Positions 23,907 to 33,743 of a DNA stretch of 64,000 bases are shown here, one piece after another. The DNA comes from Bartonella vinsonii subsp. berkhoffii ATCC 51672 (GTDB taxonomy: Bacteria > Pseudomonadota > Alphaproteobacteria > Rhizobiales > Rhizobiaceae). A program made the position numbers and the translations under genes. Position 1 is the first letter of the stretch. Each line of letters starts with the position of its first letter. The stretch lies in contig NZ_CADEAK010000003.1 in NCBI RefSeq assembly GCF_902825225.1, forward strand, positions 124,001 through 188,000. Reading direction: 5' to 3'. Below the pieces are notes generated by a model that worked only from the letters and a program-made list of their open reading frames with translations, had not been told where the DNA came from and did no database searches.

Positions 23907-25885
23907 GTTAATTGTTTTTCCAGAAAATTTAAAGCAAGCCGCTTCTTGTACGCTCTCATGCGGAACCAATAACCCAAAAGAGAAAGACATCCTCCCATAG
24001 CCATCATGAATGCCCCTAACCAAACACATATTACGTAAGGTTTCCACCATATATGTAAAACAAGTCCCTGATTATCTATACGTCCTGGCACAATATATAA
24101 TTGAGATAAACCATGATTTTGAATACCAACTTCCGTTGTTGACGTATTTTGACTTGAATAAAATCGTTTTGATGCTGTTACCCTTCGCACAGCGCTTTTA
24201 TTTTCATATACTCTAAAATGAAACTCCATTGTAGAATAATTCGGACCAGCACCATCGCGCACTTCATAAAAATGAAGCGTTTTACCTGCTATCGTGACCC
24301 TATCTCCTATGTGCATGGTGAGAATACGCTCTTGCCCAAAAGTCGCAACACAGACAATACCAAATAATGTAACACCTAATCCCATATGCGCTATTGCTGC
24401 ACCAAAAACGGACCATGGTAATCCCATAAATCTTTTAATCCGCACCAATAAAGCTATCTTGCGATGTCCACTTTTTTCCCAAAGATCAGCTAAACTGCCT
24501 AAAAAAACAAAAACTGAAAGTCCAATTCCTAAAGCAGCAAAAATATCACGAAAAGATGCAGCATAAAATGTTATAAAACAGGCTACACAAACTAACGCAA
24601 AAACAAACCACAACCGTTCAAAAACTGCAAAAAAATCACCGCGTTTCCATGCCATCATTGATCCAAATGGAACCAACAACAACAATAACATCATTAAAGG
24701 TCCACAGGTGAGGTTAAAAAAAGGAGCACCTACAGAAATTTTCTGTCCAGTGAATGCCTCAATAAAATAAGGGTAGAGCGTACCAACCAATACTGTTGCG
24801 GTTATTGTTGTAAGGAACAAATTATTTAAAATAATAAAGCCTTCACGTGAAATTGGCTGAAATAATCGCCCTGTTTGCAAAACAGGTGCGCGCAAAGCAA
24901 AAAGAAAAAAAGCTCCTCCCATGAAGAAGGATAAAAGTAAAAGGATAGCCCATCCCCGTGCTGGATCAACAGCAAAACTATGAACAGACATTAAAAGGCC
25001 GGAACGAACAAGAAAAGTTCCCAGCAGAGAAAGAGAAAAAGTCAGAAGAGCTAAAAATAAAGTCCAGCTTTTCAACGTATCCCGCTTTTCAAGAACTATA
25101 GTAGAGTGCAAAAGAGCAGTTCCTGAAAGCCATGGCATAAACGAAACATTTTCGACTGGATCCCAAAACCAATACCCCCCCCATCCTAACTCATAATAAG
25201 CCCAATAGGACCCAACCATGATACCAAGTGTCAAAAAAATCCAAGAAAGGAGAACCCAAGGGCGAATCCAATGTGCCCAAATTCTATCGACATGTCCTGT
25301 AATTAAGGCAGCTATTGCAAAAGAAAAACAAATTGAAAAACCAACATAGCCTAAATAAAGAAGAGGTGGATGAATTGCTAGGGATATATCCTGTAAAAGA
25401 GGATTGAGATCATTCCCCTGTAATGCTGGTGGATTAACACGTAAAAATGGGTTGGATAAAAAAAGAATAAATAAAAGAAAAGCGCCTGTAATCCAACTTT
25501 GGCAAATGAGAACGAGTGCCTTAAACTGTTCTGGCAAATGTTGGCTAAACAACGCCATCAACGTACTAAAAAAAGCAAGACTTAAAACCCATAACAACAT
25601 CGACCCTTCGTGGTTTCCCCAAACACCAGTGATTTTATACAATATTGGTTTTTCCGAATGACTATTCTCAACAACATTCAAAACAGAAAAATCAGATACC
25701 AAATGTGCGTGAATAATAATCAAAAAAGATAAAAGCAGTAATGTGAAAGTAATATATGTGAGTGGAATACCCATTTGCATTAATGAACGCTCCCCCCATA
25801 AAATAGCCAAAACTGGTAAGAATGCTTGCAATAAACTCACTGCAAAAGCTGCCGATAAAAAAATATGACCAAGTTCGACAAGCAC
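23903..25885 (-). CDS. ccmF: Cytochrome c heme lyase subunit CcmF (CycK)
   Basis: A large polytopic inner-membrane protein (about 660 residues, some 15 membrane segments) of the heme-handling family. The tryptophan-rich signature WGGYWFWDPVENVSFMPW is present, as are conserved periplasmic histidines (the HPPLLYLGYVG block). Together with CcmH and CcmI it ligates heme from CcmE to apocytochrome. The start is uncertain: I prefer GTG at 25885 (V-L-V-E-L-G-H, like the family N-terminus, with GGAGAG upstream), but GTG at 25906 is possible. Either way it overlaps or abuts ccmE, and its stop overlaps ccmH. Confidence 0.95.
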   Translation of the reverse strand: MLVELGHIFLSAAFAVSLLQAFLPVLAILWGERSLMQMGIPLTYITFTLLLLSFLIIIHAHLVSDFSVLNVVENSHSEKPILYKITGVWGNHEGSMLLWVLSLAFFSTLMALFSQHLPEQFKALVLICQSWITGAFLLFILFLSNPFLRVNPPALQGNDLNPLLQDISLAIHPPLLYLGYVGFSICFSFAIAALITGHVDRIWAHWIRPWVLLSWIFLTLGIMVGSYWAYYELGWGGYWFWDPVENVSFMPWLSGTALLHSTIVLEKRDTLKSWTLFLALLTFSLSLLGTFLVRSGLLMSVHSFAVDPARGWAILLLLSFFMGGAFFLFALRAPVLQTGRLFQPISREGFIILNNLFLTTITATVLVGTLYPYFIEAFTGQKISVGAPFFNLTCGPLMMLLLLLVPFGSMMAWKRGDFFAVFERLWFVFALVCVACFITFYAASFRDIFAALGIGLSVFVFLGSLADLWEKSGHRKIALLVRIKRFMGLPWSVFGAAIAHMGLGVTLFGIVCVATFGQERILTMHIGDRVTIAGKTLHFYEVRDGAGPNYSTMEFHFRVYENKSAVRRVTASKRFYSSQNTSTTEVGIQNHGLSQLYIVPGRIDNQGLVLHIWWKPYVICVWLGAFMMAMGGCLSLLGYWFRMRAYKKRLALNFLEKQLT

Positions 25886-25892
25886 AATCGAA

Positions 25893-26378
25893 TTATCTCT
25901 CCACACTGCGACGTTTGTTCAAGTAACGAGCTGTTTCTTTAGACATATAAGTCTCATCATGTTTTGCTAAAATACGCGTCCCTATAAAAAAACCCTGTTT
26001 ATCGAAATAACCTTCTACAACAACCCCCTGACCTTCACGAAAAAGATCCGGTAAGACTCCATCAAAAATCACTTTTTCGTGTTTTACGTTATCTGTTACG
26101 AAAAAAATAATGCCCCTCTCTCCAACATATTGAACAGTCCCCTTTTCAACAAAACCGCCCAAACGTAAAGAGCGTCCCGTTAGCATATCTTCCCTTGTAA
26201 TTTCAGATGGCATTCGAAAAAAACTTACCGTATTACGATTACGCATTGCATAGATAAGAAGACTTGCTGCAAGCGCTATCACAAAACAACATAATAAAAT
26301 CATCAGCAATCGCTTTTTTTTTCGTTGCTTTAAAATGGCTCTCAATGAAGGAGAATTATGGAACAATTGACTGCTCAT
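25893..26378 (-). CDS. ccmE: Heme chaperone CcmE (CycJ)
   Basis: A 161-residue periplasmic heme chaperone anchored by one N-terminal membrane segment ([20 protein letters not shown]). The covalent heme-binding histidine lies in AKHDETYM, the family's H-D-E-x-Y motif. OB-fold strands precede it ([25 protein letters not shown]). The start is ATG at 26378; an in-frame GTG lies six bases upstream. ccmF begins at its 3' end. In most rhizobia ccmI ends directly before ccmE, but here about 330 bases separate them. Confidence 0.95.
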   Translation of the reverse strand: MSSQLFHNSPSLRAILKQRKKKRLLMILLCCFVIALAASLLIYAMRNRNTVSFFRMPSEITREDMLTGRSLRLGGFVEKGTVQYVGERGIIFFVTDNVKHEKVIFDGVLPDLFREGQGVVVEGYFDKQGFFIGTRILAKHDETYMSKETARYLNKRRSVER

Positions 26379-26710
26379 AGACACCCTACGAGAATTCTCT
26401 TTATAAACACGCGATGAGAGTTTCGCACATCTTATCTATGCGTGCAACTTTTTAGTCCAATATCTTTCCCTTCCTAAAAAGTTTCTCAATACCTTTTTAT
26501 TCCCTTATAAAATAGTTACTTTTTCTAAAAAATCTCCCTTAGCATGCCTTAATCATTTTGTTGCATCATTCCTTGGTTTTCGTTCTTTCATTTCTTCGTC
26601 ACGTATCTTAAACTACCTAGCGTAACCACCACTTTATTGACTCTTCTGGATTTTTATACTTCTTCTGATTTAATAGGCTAAACTTGCTATAATCATTACT
26701 TTTTCAATAT
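26379..26710. other. Gap between ccmE and shortened ccmI
   Basis: About 330 AT-rich bases without a reading frame I can support. In related genomes ccmI and ccmE are adjacent or overlap, so this may be the scar of a deletion or decayed sequence. It may also carry a separate ccmE promoter. Confidence 0.4.
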
Positions 26711-27289
26711 TTAATTTGGTAAATTACGTAACTGAGCTATCATGGCTTCAACACGCAATCGTCCTAAAAAATCTTCAGGCATTGTATCAAGAAAATTTTG
26801 TAAAAACCGCACTGCCTCTCCAGACTTACCTGCCTGATGAAGCGCTTCAGCTAATAATAAACGGGGATAAAAATCTTTTGGCGCTAAATCCGCTGCTTTT
26901 TGAAAAGCATCTTGTGCTTCTTGTGTCATGATTCCGCCCTCATAACCAACCAATGCCAAACCATACCCAACAAGCCTTGGAGCAGATTCTCCATTCAAGC
27001 GAAGCGCATCTAAATAAATATTTACGGCATCTTGAAAATAACCTTCCTCTAGATATCCTACTGCTAATGCATCTGCTAGCTTACCATCATGAGGAGCACG
27101 AAAAAAAAGCACTTGTAAACGAACAAGTTGTTCATGCCTACTAAGTGCCTTTGGATCCTTATCCATTAATTCACTAAAAAAATAACTTTTAACTTTTGGA
27201 TTACCTGTCAAACTATAAATGTTCCATGTTAGACAAAGAACAAATAAAATACTAAGAGCATTTAAAATATATCTTTTCTTATAATGCAT
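26711..27289 (-). CDS. ccmI: Shortened cytochrome c biogenesis protein CcmI (CycH), TPR part
   Basis: A 192-residue protein with one N-terminal membrane segment (ILNALSILFVLCLTWNIYSL) followed by a TPR-like helical region: LADALAVGYLEEGYFQDAVNIY, APRLVGYGLALV, AFQKAADLAPKDFYPRLLLAEAL, GEAVRFLQNFLDTMPED. This matches the middle and C-terminal part of CcmI, which holds apocytochrome for ligation. Rhizobial CcmI is usually about 360-380 residues, with two N-terminal membrane helices and a coiled-coil loop. Here the first helix and loop (about 100 residues) and part of the C-terminus are missing. The reading frame is clean, so a minimal working version is possible. Confidence 0.8.
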   Translation of the reverse strand: MHYKKRYILNALSILFVLCLTWNIYSLTGNPKVKSYFFSELMDKDPKALSRHEQLVRLQVLFFRAPHDGKLADALAVGYLEEGYFQDAVNIYLDALRLNGESAPRLVGYGLALVGYEGGIMTQEAQDAFQKAADLAPKDFYPRLLLAEALHQAGKSGEAVRFLQNFLDTMPEDFLGRLRVEAMIAQLRNLPN

Positions 27290-27371
27290 GCCGGTCTTGT
27301 TAGAGTTAAACGAATAGATACAGCTTTATAACTATCAACGGTTTGAAATTTCTACTCTTTTTTATTCTCAG

Positions 27372-28805
27372 TTAAAAAGAAAATATTTTATGCAGAGCCT
27401 TGGGCAATAAAACTTTTGCATATAATCCTCCTAGGTTAGAACGCGATAAAAAAAGACTTCCACCATATTCTTTGACCATATCTGAAACAATCGCTAACCC
27501 TAAGCCTGTTCCCGGCTTACTTCCATCAAATCGACACCCCCTTTTTAAGGCTTCATCAATCTTGTCTTCTGTTAAACCAGAGCCATCATCCTCTACGAGA
27601 ATACTGAAAGATTCTGTTTCTTTAACATTTTCTTCTAAATGACAGGAAATCAGGACTTTTGTGCGCGACCACTGAGCAGCATTCTCAATCAAATTCCCTA
27701 CAATTTCCTCTAGATCTTCCTTTTCACCAGAAAAAACAACATCATCGACATTCATAATAAATTGAAACTGCTTTTCAGGGTTAAGTTTTTTCATAACCCG
27801 TACCAAACGATCAATCACTCCGCGAACAGATGTCTGATAAACAATACTATCACACTGTGCTGCAATTCGTGCACGCTGAAGATAATGATTTATTTGAGCT
27901 TGCATTATTTGCGTTTGCTCTCTCAACACAAAAGCCTGTTCTCCACACATCTTATCAACCTCATTTATAGTCACTGACAAAGGTGTTTTCAACGAATGCG
28001 CAAGATTACCAACCTGTGTACGAAACCGTTCAATAATACGCTGATTGTTCTTGATGAGTGCATTCATTTCTTGTGCTAACGGCATAACTTCACTTACTAA
28101 ATCCGTATTCACATAATGACTTCTCCCTTCGCGAATATCATTCAATGCTCGTTGGATAAACTTCAATGGTTGAAAACTAAATAAAACAATAGCAATGTTG
28201 ATAAGAACACTCCCTATACCAAAACTCCAAAGAAAAATTTGTAAAGTCCGCTTAAATCCCCGTACCTGTGCATGTGCTTCATCAATATTCCCAATAAGGC
28301 GAAAACGGGCAATATGATTTTGATTATCCAGAACAATATCACTCTCAATGACTTGTAATTTCTGGCCATTGTTGCTCTTTATCTGGTAAGAGCGAAAGAA
28401 TTTATTGTCAAAAGGTACATCGATTTCACTCGGTACAAATATTCTTCCTGTTCCCAATGATGGAGATGTCAATCTTCCTTTTAGATTATGTGATAAAGCA
28501 ATAACTTCCCAATACCATCCTGTTGTTGGATCGGAATAACGAATATCATCAATCCCAACATTTCCTTCCAAATTTCCCTCAGGTGAGACGGTTACTGTTG
28601 CAATAAGACTATAAAGTTGGGTAGAAAGAATACGCTCTAAGTTTTGTTCACTTAAGCGTTGATAAAATAAAATACTGACTGTAGAAATTGATGAAAGCGA
28701 AATAACCACCCATAATGTTGATAAGATCATAACGCGTAAACTGAGAGATTTACTAACGAAAAAAAATAGCCTCCTAAACCAGTTATTCTTTTTTAAAACA
28801 CTCAT
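27372..28805 (-). CDS. feuQ: FeuQ-like sensor histidine kinase
   Basis: A 477-residue inner-membrane kinase with membrane segments at about 25-48 and 190-210. Between them is a periplasmic domain of about 140 residues that resembles the PhoQ/FeuQ type (YSDPTTGWYWEVIAL). HAMP and HisKA follow, with H270 in GNLAHSLKTPLSV, then a HATPase domain (EDDGSGLTED, GTGLGLAIVSDMVKEYGG). The stop and start codons overlap the upstream regulator by 4 bases. The FeuQ name is inferred from domain type and from the rhizobial/Brucella neighbourhood beside the ccm genes. FeuQ modulates FeuP, which in Sinorhizobium is needed for cyclic-glucan export. Confidence 0.75.
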   Translation of the reverse strand: MSVLKKNNWFRRLFFFVSKSLSLRVMILSTLWVVISLSSISTVSILFYQRLSEQNLERILSTQLYSLIATVTVSPEGNLEGNVGIDDIRYSDPTTGWYWEVIALSHNLKGRLTSPSLGTGRIFVPSEIDVPFDNKFFRSYQIKSNNGQKLQVIESDIVLDNQNHIARFRLIGNIDEAHAQVRGFKRTLQIFLWSFGIGSVLINIAIVLFSFQPLKFIQRALNDIREGRSHYVNTDLVSEVMPLAQEMNALIKNNQRIIERFRTQVGNLAHSLKTPLSVTINEVDKMCGEQAFVLREQTQIMQAQINHYLQRARIAAQCDSIVYQTSVRGVIDRLVRVMKKLNPEKQFQFIMNVDDVVFSGEKEDLEEIVGNLIENAAQWSRTKVLISCHLEENVKETESFSILVEDDGSGLTEDKIDEALKRGCRFDGSKPGTGLGLAIVSDMVKEYGGSLFLSRSNLGGLYAKVLLPKALHKIFSF

Positions 28806-29470
28806 TGATCACCTAACGTTTTCACGCGATAACCCATTCCTCGAATAGTCTCAATCAAATCTACTCCAAGCTTTTTACGTAACCGCCCCACAAAAACTTC
28901 TACCGTATTCGAATCTCTGTCAAAATCTTGATCATAAAGATGTTCAGTAAGCTCTGTTCTTGAAACCACTCTCTCACAATGATGCATGAGATAGGAAAGA
29001 AGTCTGAATTCATAGGAAGTCAATTTAATCAATTGATCATTAACAAAAACACGAGAGGTCTTGGTATCCAACAAAACACCACCACAGCATAAGGTGTTTG
29101 TCGCATGCCCCGTCGCTCGACGAATTAGTGCACGTAACCGCGCCATCACTTCTTCCAAATGAAATGGCTTAACAACGTAATCGTCAGCACCTGCATCAAT
29201 GCCACACACCTTATCAGACCAACGATCTTGCGCTGTAAGCATGAGAACAGGCATGGAATACCCTTCTTGACGCCACCTTTCAATAACATGAATTCCATCT
29301 CTATGTGGCAAACCGATATCGAGAATTACAGCATCATAAGACTCTGTACTTCCTAAAAAATAAGCCTCTTCACCATCAAAAGCACTATCGGAAACATACC
29401 CCGCACTTCTTACAGCTTCCGCTAATTGATGATTGAGATTCCGATCATCTTCAACAATTAAAATACGCAT
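28802..29470 (-). CDS. feuP: FeuP-like OmpR/PhoP-family response regulator
   Basis: A 222-residue regulator. The receiver domain has E7-D8-D9, phospho-acceptor D51 (AVILDIGLP) and Lys in YVVKPFHLEEV. The DNA-binding winged helix includes LTSYEFRLLSYLMHH and SNTVEVFVGRLRKKLG, typical of PhoP. The ATG at 29470 is preceded by an in-frame GTG at once; I use the ATG. It is coupled to the kinase gene by a 4-base overlap, with a small exported-protein gene 18 bases upstream. Confidence 0.8.
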   Translation of the reverse strand: MRILIVEDDRNLNHQLAEAVRSAGYVSDSAFDGEEAYFLGSTESYDAVILDIGLPHRDGIHVIERWRQEGYSMPVLMLTAQDRWSDKVCGIDAGADDYVVKPFHLEEVMARLRALIRRATGHATNTLCCGGVLLDTKTSRVFVNDQLIKLTSYEFRLLSYLMHHCERVVSRTELTEHLYDQDFDRDSNTVEVFVGRLRKKLGVDLIETIRGMGYRVKTLGDQ

Positions 29471-29488
29471 CACAACATCTGCTAAGCC

Positions 29489-29725
29489 CTAATCAACGGG
29501 AACGGTGACCTCAACACGACGTAACTTTTCACCCTCTCGGGCAGGCACTACGACCACAACCACACACGTATCTCTTCCATCCTTAACAACAGGTGTTGAA
29601 CGCACCAAAACCCCACTTTTTTGGACAGCAATCTCCCTACCAATTTCAATACACTCAAAAGCTAGAACAGAATCCGCGCCTAGAAAAACTAATACCATTA
29701 CAAAAAAGAAAAATTTTCTCATCAT
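29489..29725 (-). CDS. Small exported protein upstream of the FeuP-like regulator
   Basis: A 78-residue protein with a clear signal peptide (KFFFFVMVLVFLGADSVLA, cleavage near residue 22). The mature part is about 55 residues and contains two cysteines (ECIEIG and DTCVVVVVV), which could form a disulfide. I do not recognise a named family. It lies 18 bases before the response regulator on the same strand, so it is probably its first operon partner and might be a periplasmic modulator of the kinase, as small proteins are for PhoQ. That role is inference. Confidence 0.65.
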   Translation of the reverse strand: MMRKFFFFVMVLVFLGADSVLAFECIEIGREIAVQKSGVLVRSTPVVKDGRDTCVVVVVVPAREGEKLRRVEVTVPVD

Positions 29726-30074
29726 AGATATTTTATACTCTATTCTATCTGAATATAAAATGAATAATGTTTTTTTTTGAGTTATTCCAAAACCACATAC
29801 AAAAAATAATTTTCTCTCTGTGTAACAATATAATGAAGAGATACACTTCTAAAAGTTAATAACTTTAAAAATAAAAGCTCCTTAATGATTATACAATCAT
29901 TATAAACGCAAAAAACTACATAATTTATATAAGATGAATATAAAATTTGTAAGAAATAAATGATCGTAATCCTAAATAAAAATCTTTCTCTGTTATCACT
30001 ATAGCAAAAAAGGCCTTTTAATCCATATATTCATTATAGATTTATTGCATTACTTTGTCACAGGATCTCTTTCA
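29726..30074. other. Divergent promoter region
   Basis: About 350 AT-rich bases between the minus-strand exported-protein gene and the plus-strand PBP gene. Promoters for both should lie here; I cannot assign elements with confidence. Confidence 0.45.
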
Positions 30075-32225
30075 ATGTTTAACTTTTTTAAAAAAAAGAA
30101 AGCGCAACACAATAAACCATTCCATAGTCCTAGATTTATTGAAACAGATGCACTGTTCGACACAGCACTTTATCGTATCCGCTTTGCTAACAATTTCTTC
30201 TGGCATAAGGCGAAAATTATCTCACAATGTTTTTATATCCGAGGGTGGAAACGCTTTATATTAGAAATCCTTGATGAAACACTCACATTAGGGGTGATTG
30301 GTTTTACGCTTTTCACGATTGTTGGTCTATCGGTTTTCGAATTGACAAAAAAAGATTGGTATTCTTTCAAAAAATTCTCCATTCTCTTTCTAGATCGATA
30401 TGGAAATCCCATCGGTCAACGTGGAACATTACCAGCTGTTTCTGTCCCTGTTGAAGAAATGCCTGATTACGTTATTAAATCGGTTCTTGCGACAGAGGAT
30501 AGGCGTTTTTTTGATCACTGGGGGATTGATTTACAGGGTCTCACGCGAGCAATTTTACAAAATCTGCAGGCTAAAAGTGTCGTTCAAGGTGGTTCAACCC
30601 TTACACAACAACTGGCTAAAAATTTGTTTTTAACAAATGAAAGAACAATAACACGCAAAATCAAAGAAGCTTATCTTGCCCTTTGGTTAGAAGCAAACTT
30701 CAGCAAAAAAAAGATTTTACAACTTTATCTTGACCGAGCCTATATGGGTGGAAACAATTTTGGCATGGCAGCTGCTGCAAAATTTTATTTTGGCAAAAAC
30801 ATACGCAATCTCTCCCTTAGTGAATCCGCTATGTTAGCAGGACTCTTCAAAGCCCCAACAAAATATGCTCCTCATAGTCATCTCTTTGCCGCTCAAACAC
30901 GCGCCAACGTGGTACTCTCTAATCTTGTTAACAGTGGTTTCATGACAGAGAGCCAAGTTATTAACGCTTATCGTCATCCTGCCAAACCTGTTACAAAAAT
31001 AAAAAATACGCAACCTGATTATTTTCTTGATTGGGTCTTTGATGAAGTCAAAAAAATGCATGATCAACTCCCCAGCCATAATTTGATCATTCAAACCACT
31101 CTTGATCCTGATATTCAAAAAGCAGCAGAAGAAGCAATCGCCTATCATTTACATCAATATGGTCAACAATACCGTGCAACACAAGCCGCCACTGTCATAC
31201 TTGACAATAACGGAGCTGTCTGTGCAATGGTTGGAGGACTGGATTATAGCAAAAGTCAATTTAACAGAGCAACACAAGGCGGTCGACAACCTGGTTCTTC
31301 ATTCAAACCTTATGTTTACGCAGCAGCTATGGAACGTGGTTTATCTCCCTCAACAATAGTCTTAGACGCCCCCATCAATTGGGGAGGTTGGGCACCTAAA
31401 AATAATTCTGGTCATTATCTTGGTAAAATCGATTTGGCCACGGCTTTAGCCTTTTCCATCAATACAGTCCCTGTCTATCTTACCTATCAATATCTTAACC
31501 GCGATACCCAACCCATTATCAATCTCATCAAAAGTATGGGGATTCATGCGCATATTTTATCACACAAAACGATGGTGCTGGGCACATCCAATATGACTCC
31601 CATGGATCAAGCAACCGGTTTTAATGTCTTTGCTAATGGAGGCATGGCTGGAAATCGCCACGGTTTTACTCAAATCAGAACAACAGATGGACAGGTCGTG
31701 TGGGACTTCGAGCATGACGGTCATAAACCACATCGGGTTCTCAGTGAACAATCAGCAGCTTATATGAACCAAATGATGGTTGGTGTCACCACACGAGGAT
31801 CCGGTAAACGTGCTGCTCTCCCCATGACTCTTGTTGCCGGAAAAACTGGAACATCACAATCCTATCGTGATGCTTGGTTTGTTGGCTTTACTGGTAATTA
31901 TACTGGAGCTGTATGGATGGGAAATGATAATTTTTCACCGATGAATCGTGCTTTTGGTGGTGGTGTCCCTGCTATGATATGGCATAACATTATGCTTCAT
32001 GCACACCAAAATATCATGCTCAAACAACTCTATGGTGTTAAAGATTCTCTTCTCCCTTATCAACCACCAACGTCTCCCTCCCAAGATGATTCCGATCTTG
32101 CACCTCAAATACCCTATACGCTCTCTCCTGAAACATTGAATATTGTGCGTCTGATTAACAAGGATCTGAAAAAAACATCTTCACTCTCTTTAAAGCTGAA
32201 AACTATGGGAGCTTTAACACATTGA
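30075..32225 (+). CDS. Penicillin-binding protein 1A (transglycosylase/transpeptidase)
   Basis: A 716-residue bifunctional class A PBP that polymerises and cross-links peptidoglycan. It has a cytoplasmic start rich in Lys, one membrane segment (about 80-100), then a GT51 glycosyltransferase domain with ATEDRRFFDHWGID (catalytic Glu), GGSTLTQQLAKN and KIKEAYLALWLE. The transpeptidase has S408-x-x-K411 in PGSSFKPYVYAAA, SxN in FSINTVP, and KTGTSQ. I use ATG at 30075 (CAGGA upstream); an in-frame TTG at 30045 would add ten residues. Its stop overlaps the TTG start of the next gene. Confidence 0.93.
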   Translation: MFNFFKKKKAQHNKPFHSPRFIETDALFDTALYRIRFANNFFWHKAKIISQCFYIRGWKRFILEILDETLTLGVIGFTLFTIVGLSVFELTKKDWYSFKKFSILFLDRYGNPIGQRGTLPAVSVPVEEMPDYVIKSVLATEDRRFFDHWGIDLQGLTRAILQNLQAKSVVQGGSTLTQQLAKNLFLTNERTITRKIKEAYLALWLEANFSKKKILQLYLDRAYMGGNNFGMAAAAKFYFGKNIRNLSLSESAMLAGLFKAPTKYAPHSHLFAAQTRANVVLSNLVNSGFMTESQVINAYRHPAKPVTKIKNTQPDYFLDWVFDEVKKMHDQLPSHNLIIQTTLDPDIQKAAEEAIAYHLHQYGQQYRATQAATVILDNNGAVCAMVGGLDYSKSQFNRATQGGRQPGSSFKPYVYAAAMERGLSPSTIVLDAPINWGGWAPKNNSGHYLGKIDLATALAFSINTVPVYLTYQYLNRDTQPIINLIKSMGIHAHILSHKTMVLGTSNMTPMDQATGFNVFANGGMAGNRHGFTQIRTTDGQVVWDFEHDGHKPHRVLSEQSAAYMNQMMVGVTTRGSGKRAALPMTLVAGKTGTSQSYRDAWFVGFTGNYTGAVWMGNDNFSPMNRAFGGGVPAMIWHNIMLHAHQNIMLKQLYGVKDSLLPYQPPTSPSQDDSDLAPQIPYTLSPETLNIVRLINKDLKKTSSLSLKLKTMGALTH

Positions 32226-32839
32226 ATTCGAAATATTCTATAATGTTTGTCTATATTGTTCTTCCCTTGTTTGTCTTGGTTTTTTCCATTTTATGTGGAA
32301 TGGTTAGTGTTAATTATGTGCTCAATTCCTTTCATAATTTTGAACGTTTCACAATTGGAGAATGGAGCGCTTATCCTCAGATAGGAACGGCCAATACTGA
32401 TCCCTATACGCGTGCACGCATTATCAAACGAGGTGATATTTCTCTCGGACGCGCAGAAGGGCTCATTTTCCAAATTTGGAAAGATAATCACGGGCATCCA
32501 CTACACCCCCATTGTCATTACTTACTCAAAGGATACATCCCTGAAACTCGCCTCTTTACACTTTATACAGCTGACAGATCACTCAAACCATATACGTCTT
32601 CAAAAGAAATCCCTTTCGAACTCTATACCGACAATATTATCTATGAAAATGATGGTTCATTCCGCATTAATATCTCATCAACACCGCAAATCGGTAATTG
32701 GCTTGCAGTGGTTAGTCAAAAAAAATTCGGACTTATTCTGACCTTATATGATACCCCCATCATCTCCGCAACGGCATTGCAAAAACGCACCATGCCAACT
32801 TTAGAACAAATTCCATCAGGACAAAAAAACTGTGACTAG
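32222..32839 (+). CDS. DUF1214 domain membrane protein
   Basis: A 205-residue protein with an N-terminal membrane segment (VYIVLPLFVLVFSILCGMVSV) and a periplasmic domain. The blocks TIGEWSAYPQIGTANTDPYTRARI and LKGYIPETRLFTLYTAD match the DUF1214 family as I know it. The start is TTG, overlapping the PBP stop by 4 bases, and the 3' end overlaps the next gene, so the three genes form an operon. Function is unknown; the link to a PBP suggests an envelope role. Confidence 0.7.
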   Translation: MNSKYSIMFVYIVLPLFVLVFSILCGMVSVNYVLNSFHNFERFTIGEWSAYPQIGTANTDPYTRARIIKRGDISLGRAEGLIFQIWKDNHGHPLHPHCHYLLKGYIPETRLFTLYTADRSLKPYTSSKEIPFELYTDNIIYENDGSFRINISSTPQIGNWLAVVSQKKFGLILTLYDTPIISATALQKRTMPTLEQIPSGQKNCD

Positions 32840-33371
32840 ATTCATTCACGCAGCACTTCTTGCGGGCATTGGTGCTATTATCGTTCATATTTGCGTTTTA
32901 TTTCTGATGCCTTATTGGACGCAAAATAATATATGGACAGAGCTTAAAAAATCGGGACCTCCTTATCAATTTGTTGACTTGGATGCTCGTAATCCTATTC
33001 AACAGTCTATTGATCCGTTCTTTCTTCTTAAAGTCTGCAGATTTGATCTCGAAAATGGTCCAGTTCATTTAAAGGCTTTACAAACAACACAATTTTGGTC
33101 ATTAGCAGCCTACACATACGACGGAAGTATTTTCTATAGCCTTAATGACCGAACTACCCCTCATGCTACGCTCGATCTCATCATTGGAAAACCGATACAA
33201 ATCATAGAACTTAAACAGTCAAAAACGAAAAACAATCGTAATTCCGTTTTAGTTGCTAAAAATTTGAATCAAGGTTTTGCACTCTTACGCATTTTTGCCC
33301 CTTCTTTACTTGAAAAGAAAAAAAGCGAAGAATTCTTTTCATCTGCCACTTGTCGCATATTTAATGGATAA
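32832..33371 (+). CDS. DUF1254 domain membrane protein
   Basis: A 179-residue protein with an N-terminal membrane segment (HAALLAGIGAIIVHICVLFLM) and a soluble part with a DLDARNPIQQSIDPFFLLKVCRFDL block and FWSLAAYTYDGSIFYSLND. It looks like the DUF1254 partner commonly found after DUF1214 in rhizobia. The start is GTG, overlapping the preceding gene by 8 bases. No catalytic motif is apparent. Confidence 0.7.
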   Translation: MTRFIHAALLAGIGAIIVHICVLFLMPYWTQNNIWTELKKSGPPYQFVDLDARNPIQQSIDPFFLLKVCRFDLENGPVHLKALQTTQFWSLAAYTYDGSIFYSLNDRTTPHATLDLIIGKPIQIIELKQSKTKNNRNSVLVAKNLNQGFALLRIFAPSLLEKKKSEEFFSSATCRIFNG

Positions 33372-33743
33372 AAGCACAGTAATCTCTAATTGTAGGAATG
33401 CTTTCTTTGTATAATATAGTAAAATGGTTATTTAAAAACTCAATCAATCGAATATCAAAATGATAAATATGAAATAAAAGGAGACCTTCTGTTGCACATC
33501 ATCATATCCGATAGAAGAAATCTTCTCATAAAATTAAGCCAATTATGATAAACTATAGAGGAAATGATTATTCTCCTCAATAAATTCCCCTAAATAATCA
33601 TTGGAAATTGATAGAGCATCACGCGTCCTTGACCTCAAAAATAAGTGCTTTACTTTTGTCATATGACCAGAAGCTTTTTATAAGATATGAAATTTGAAGA
33701 GAATTTTGCTTATGATTCATAGTTGAGGGAAAAAGAGAACTTC
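33372..33743. other. Gap before the DUF1499 gene
   Basis: About 370 AT-rich bases. I see no gene and no clear terminator; the promoter of the DUF1499 gene should lie here. Confidence 0.4.

Noticed and set aside
23907-24050. N-terminal extension of ccmH
   Set aside because: It lies inside ccmF, lacks a ribosome binding site and would put the signal peptide in the middle of the protein.
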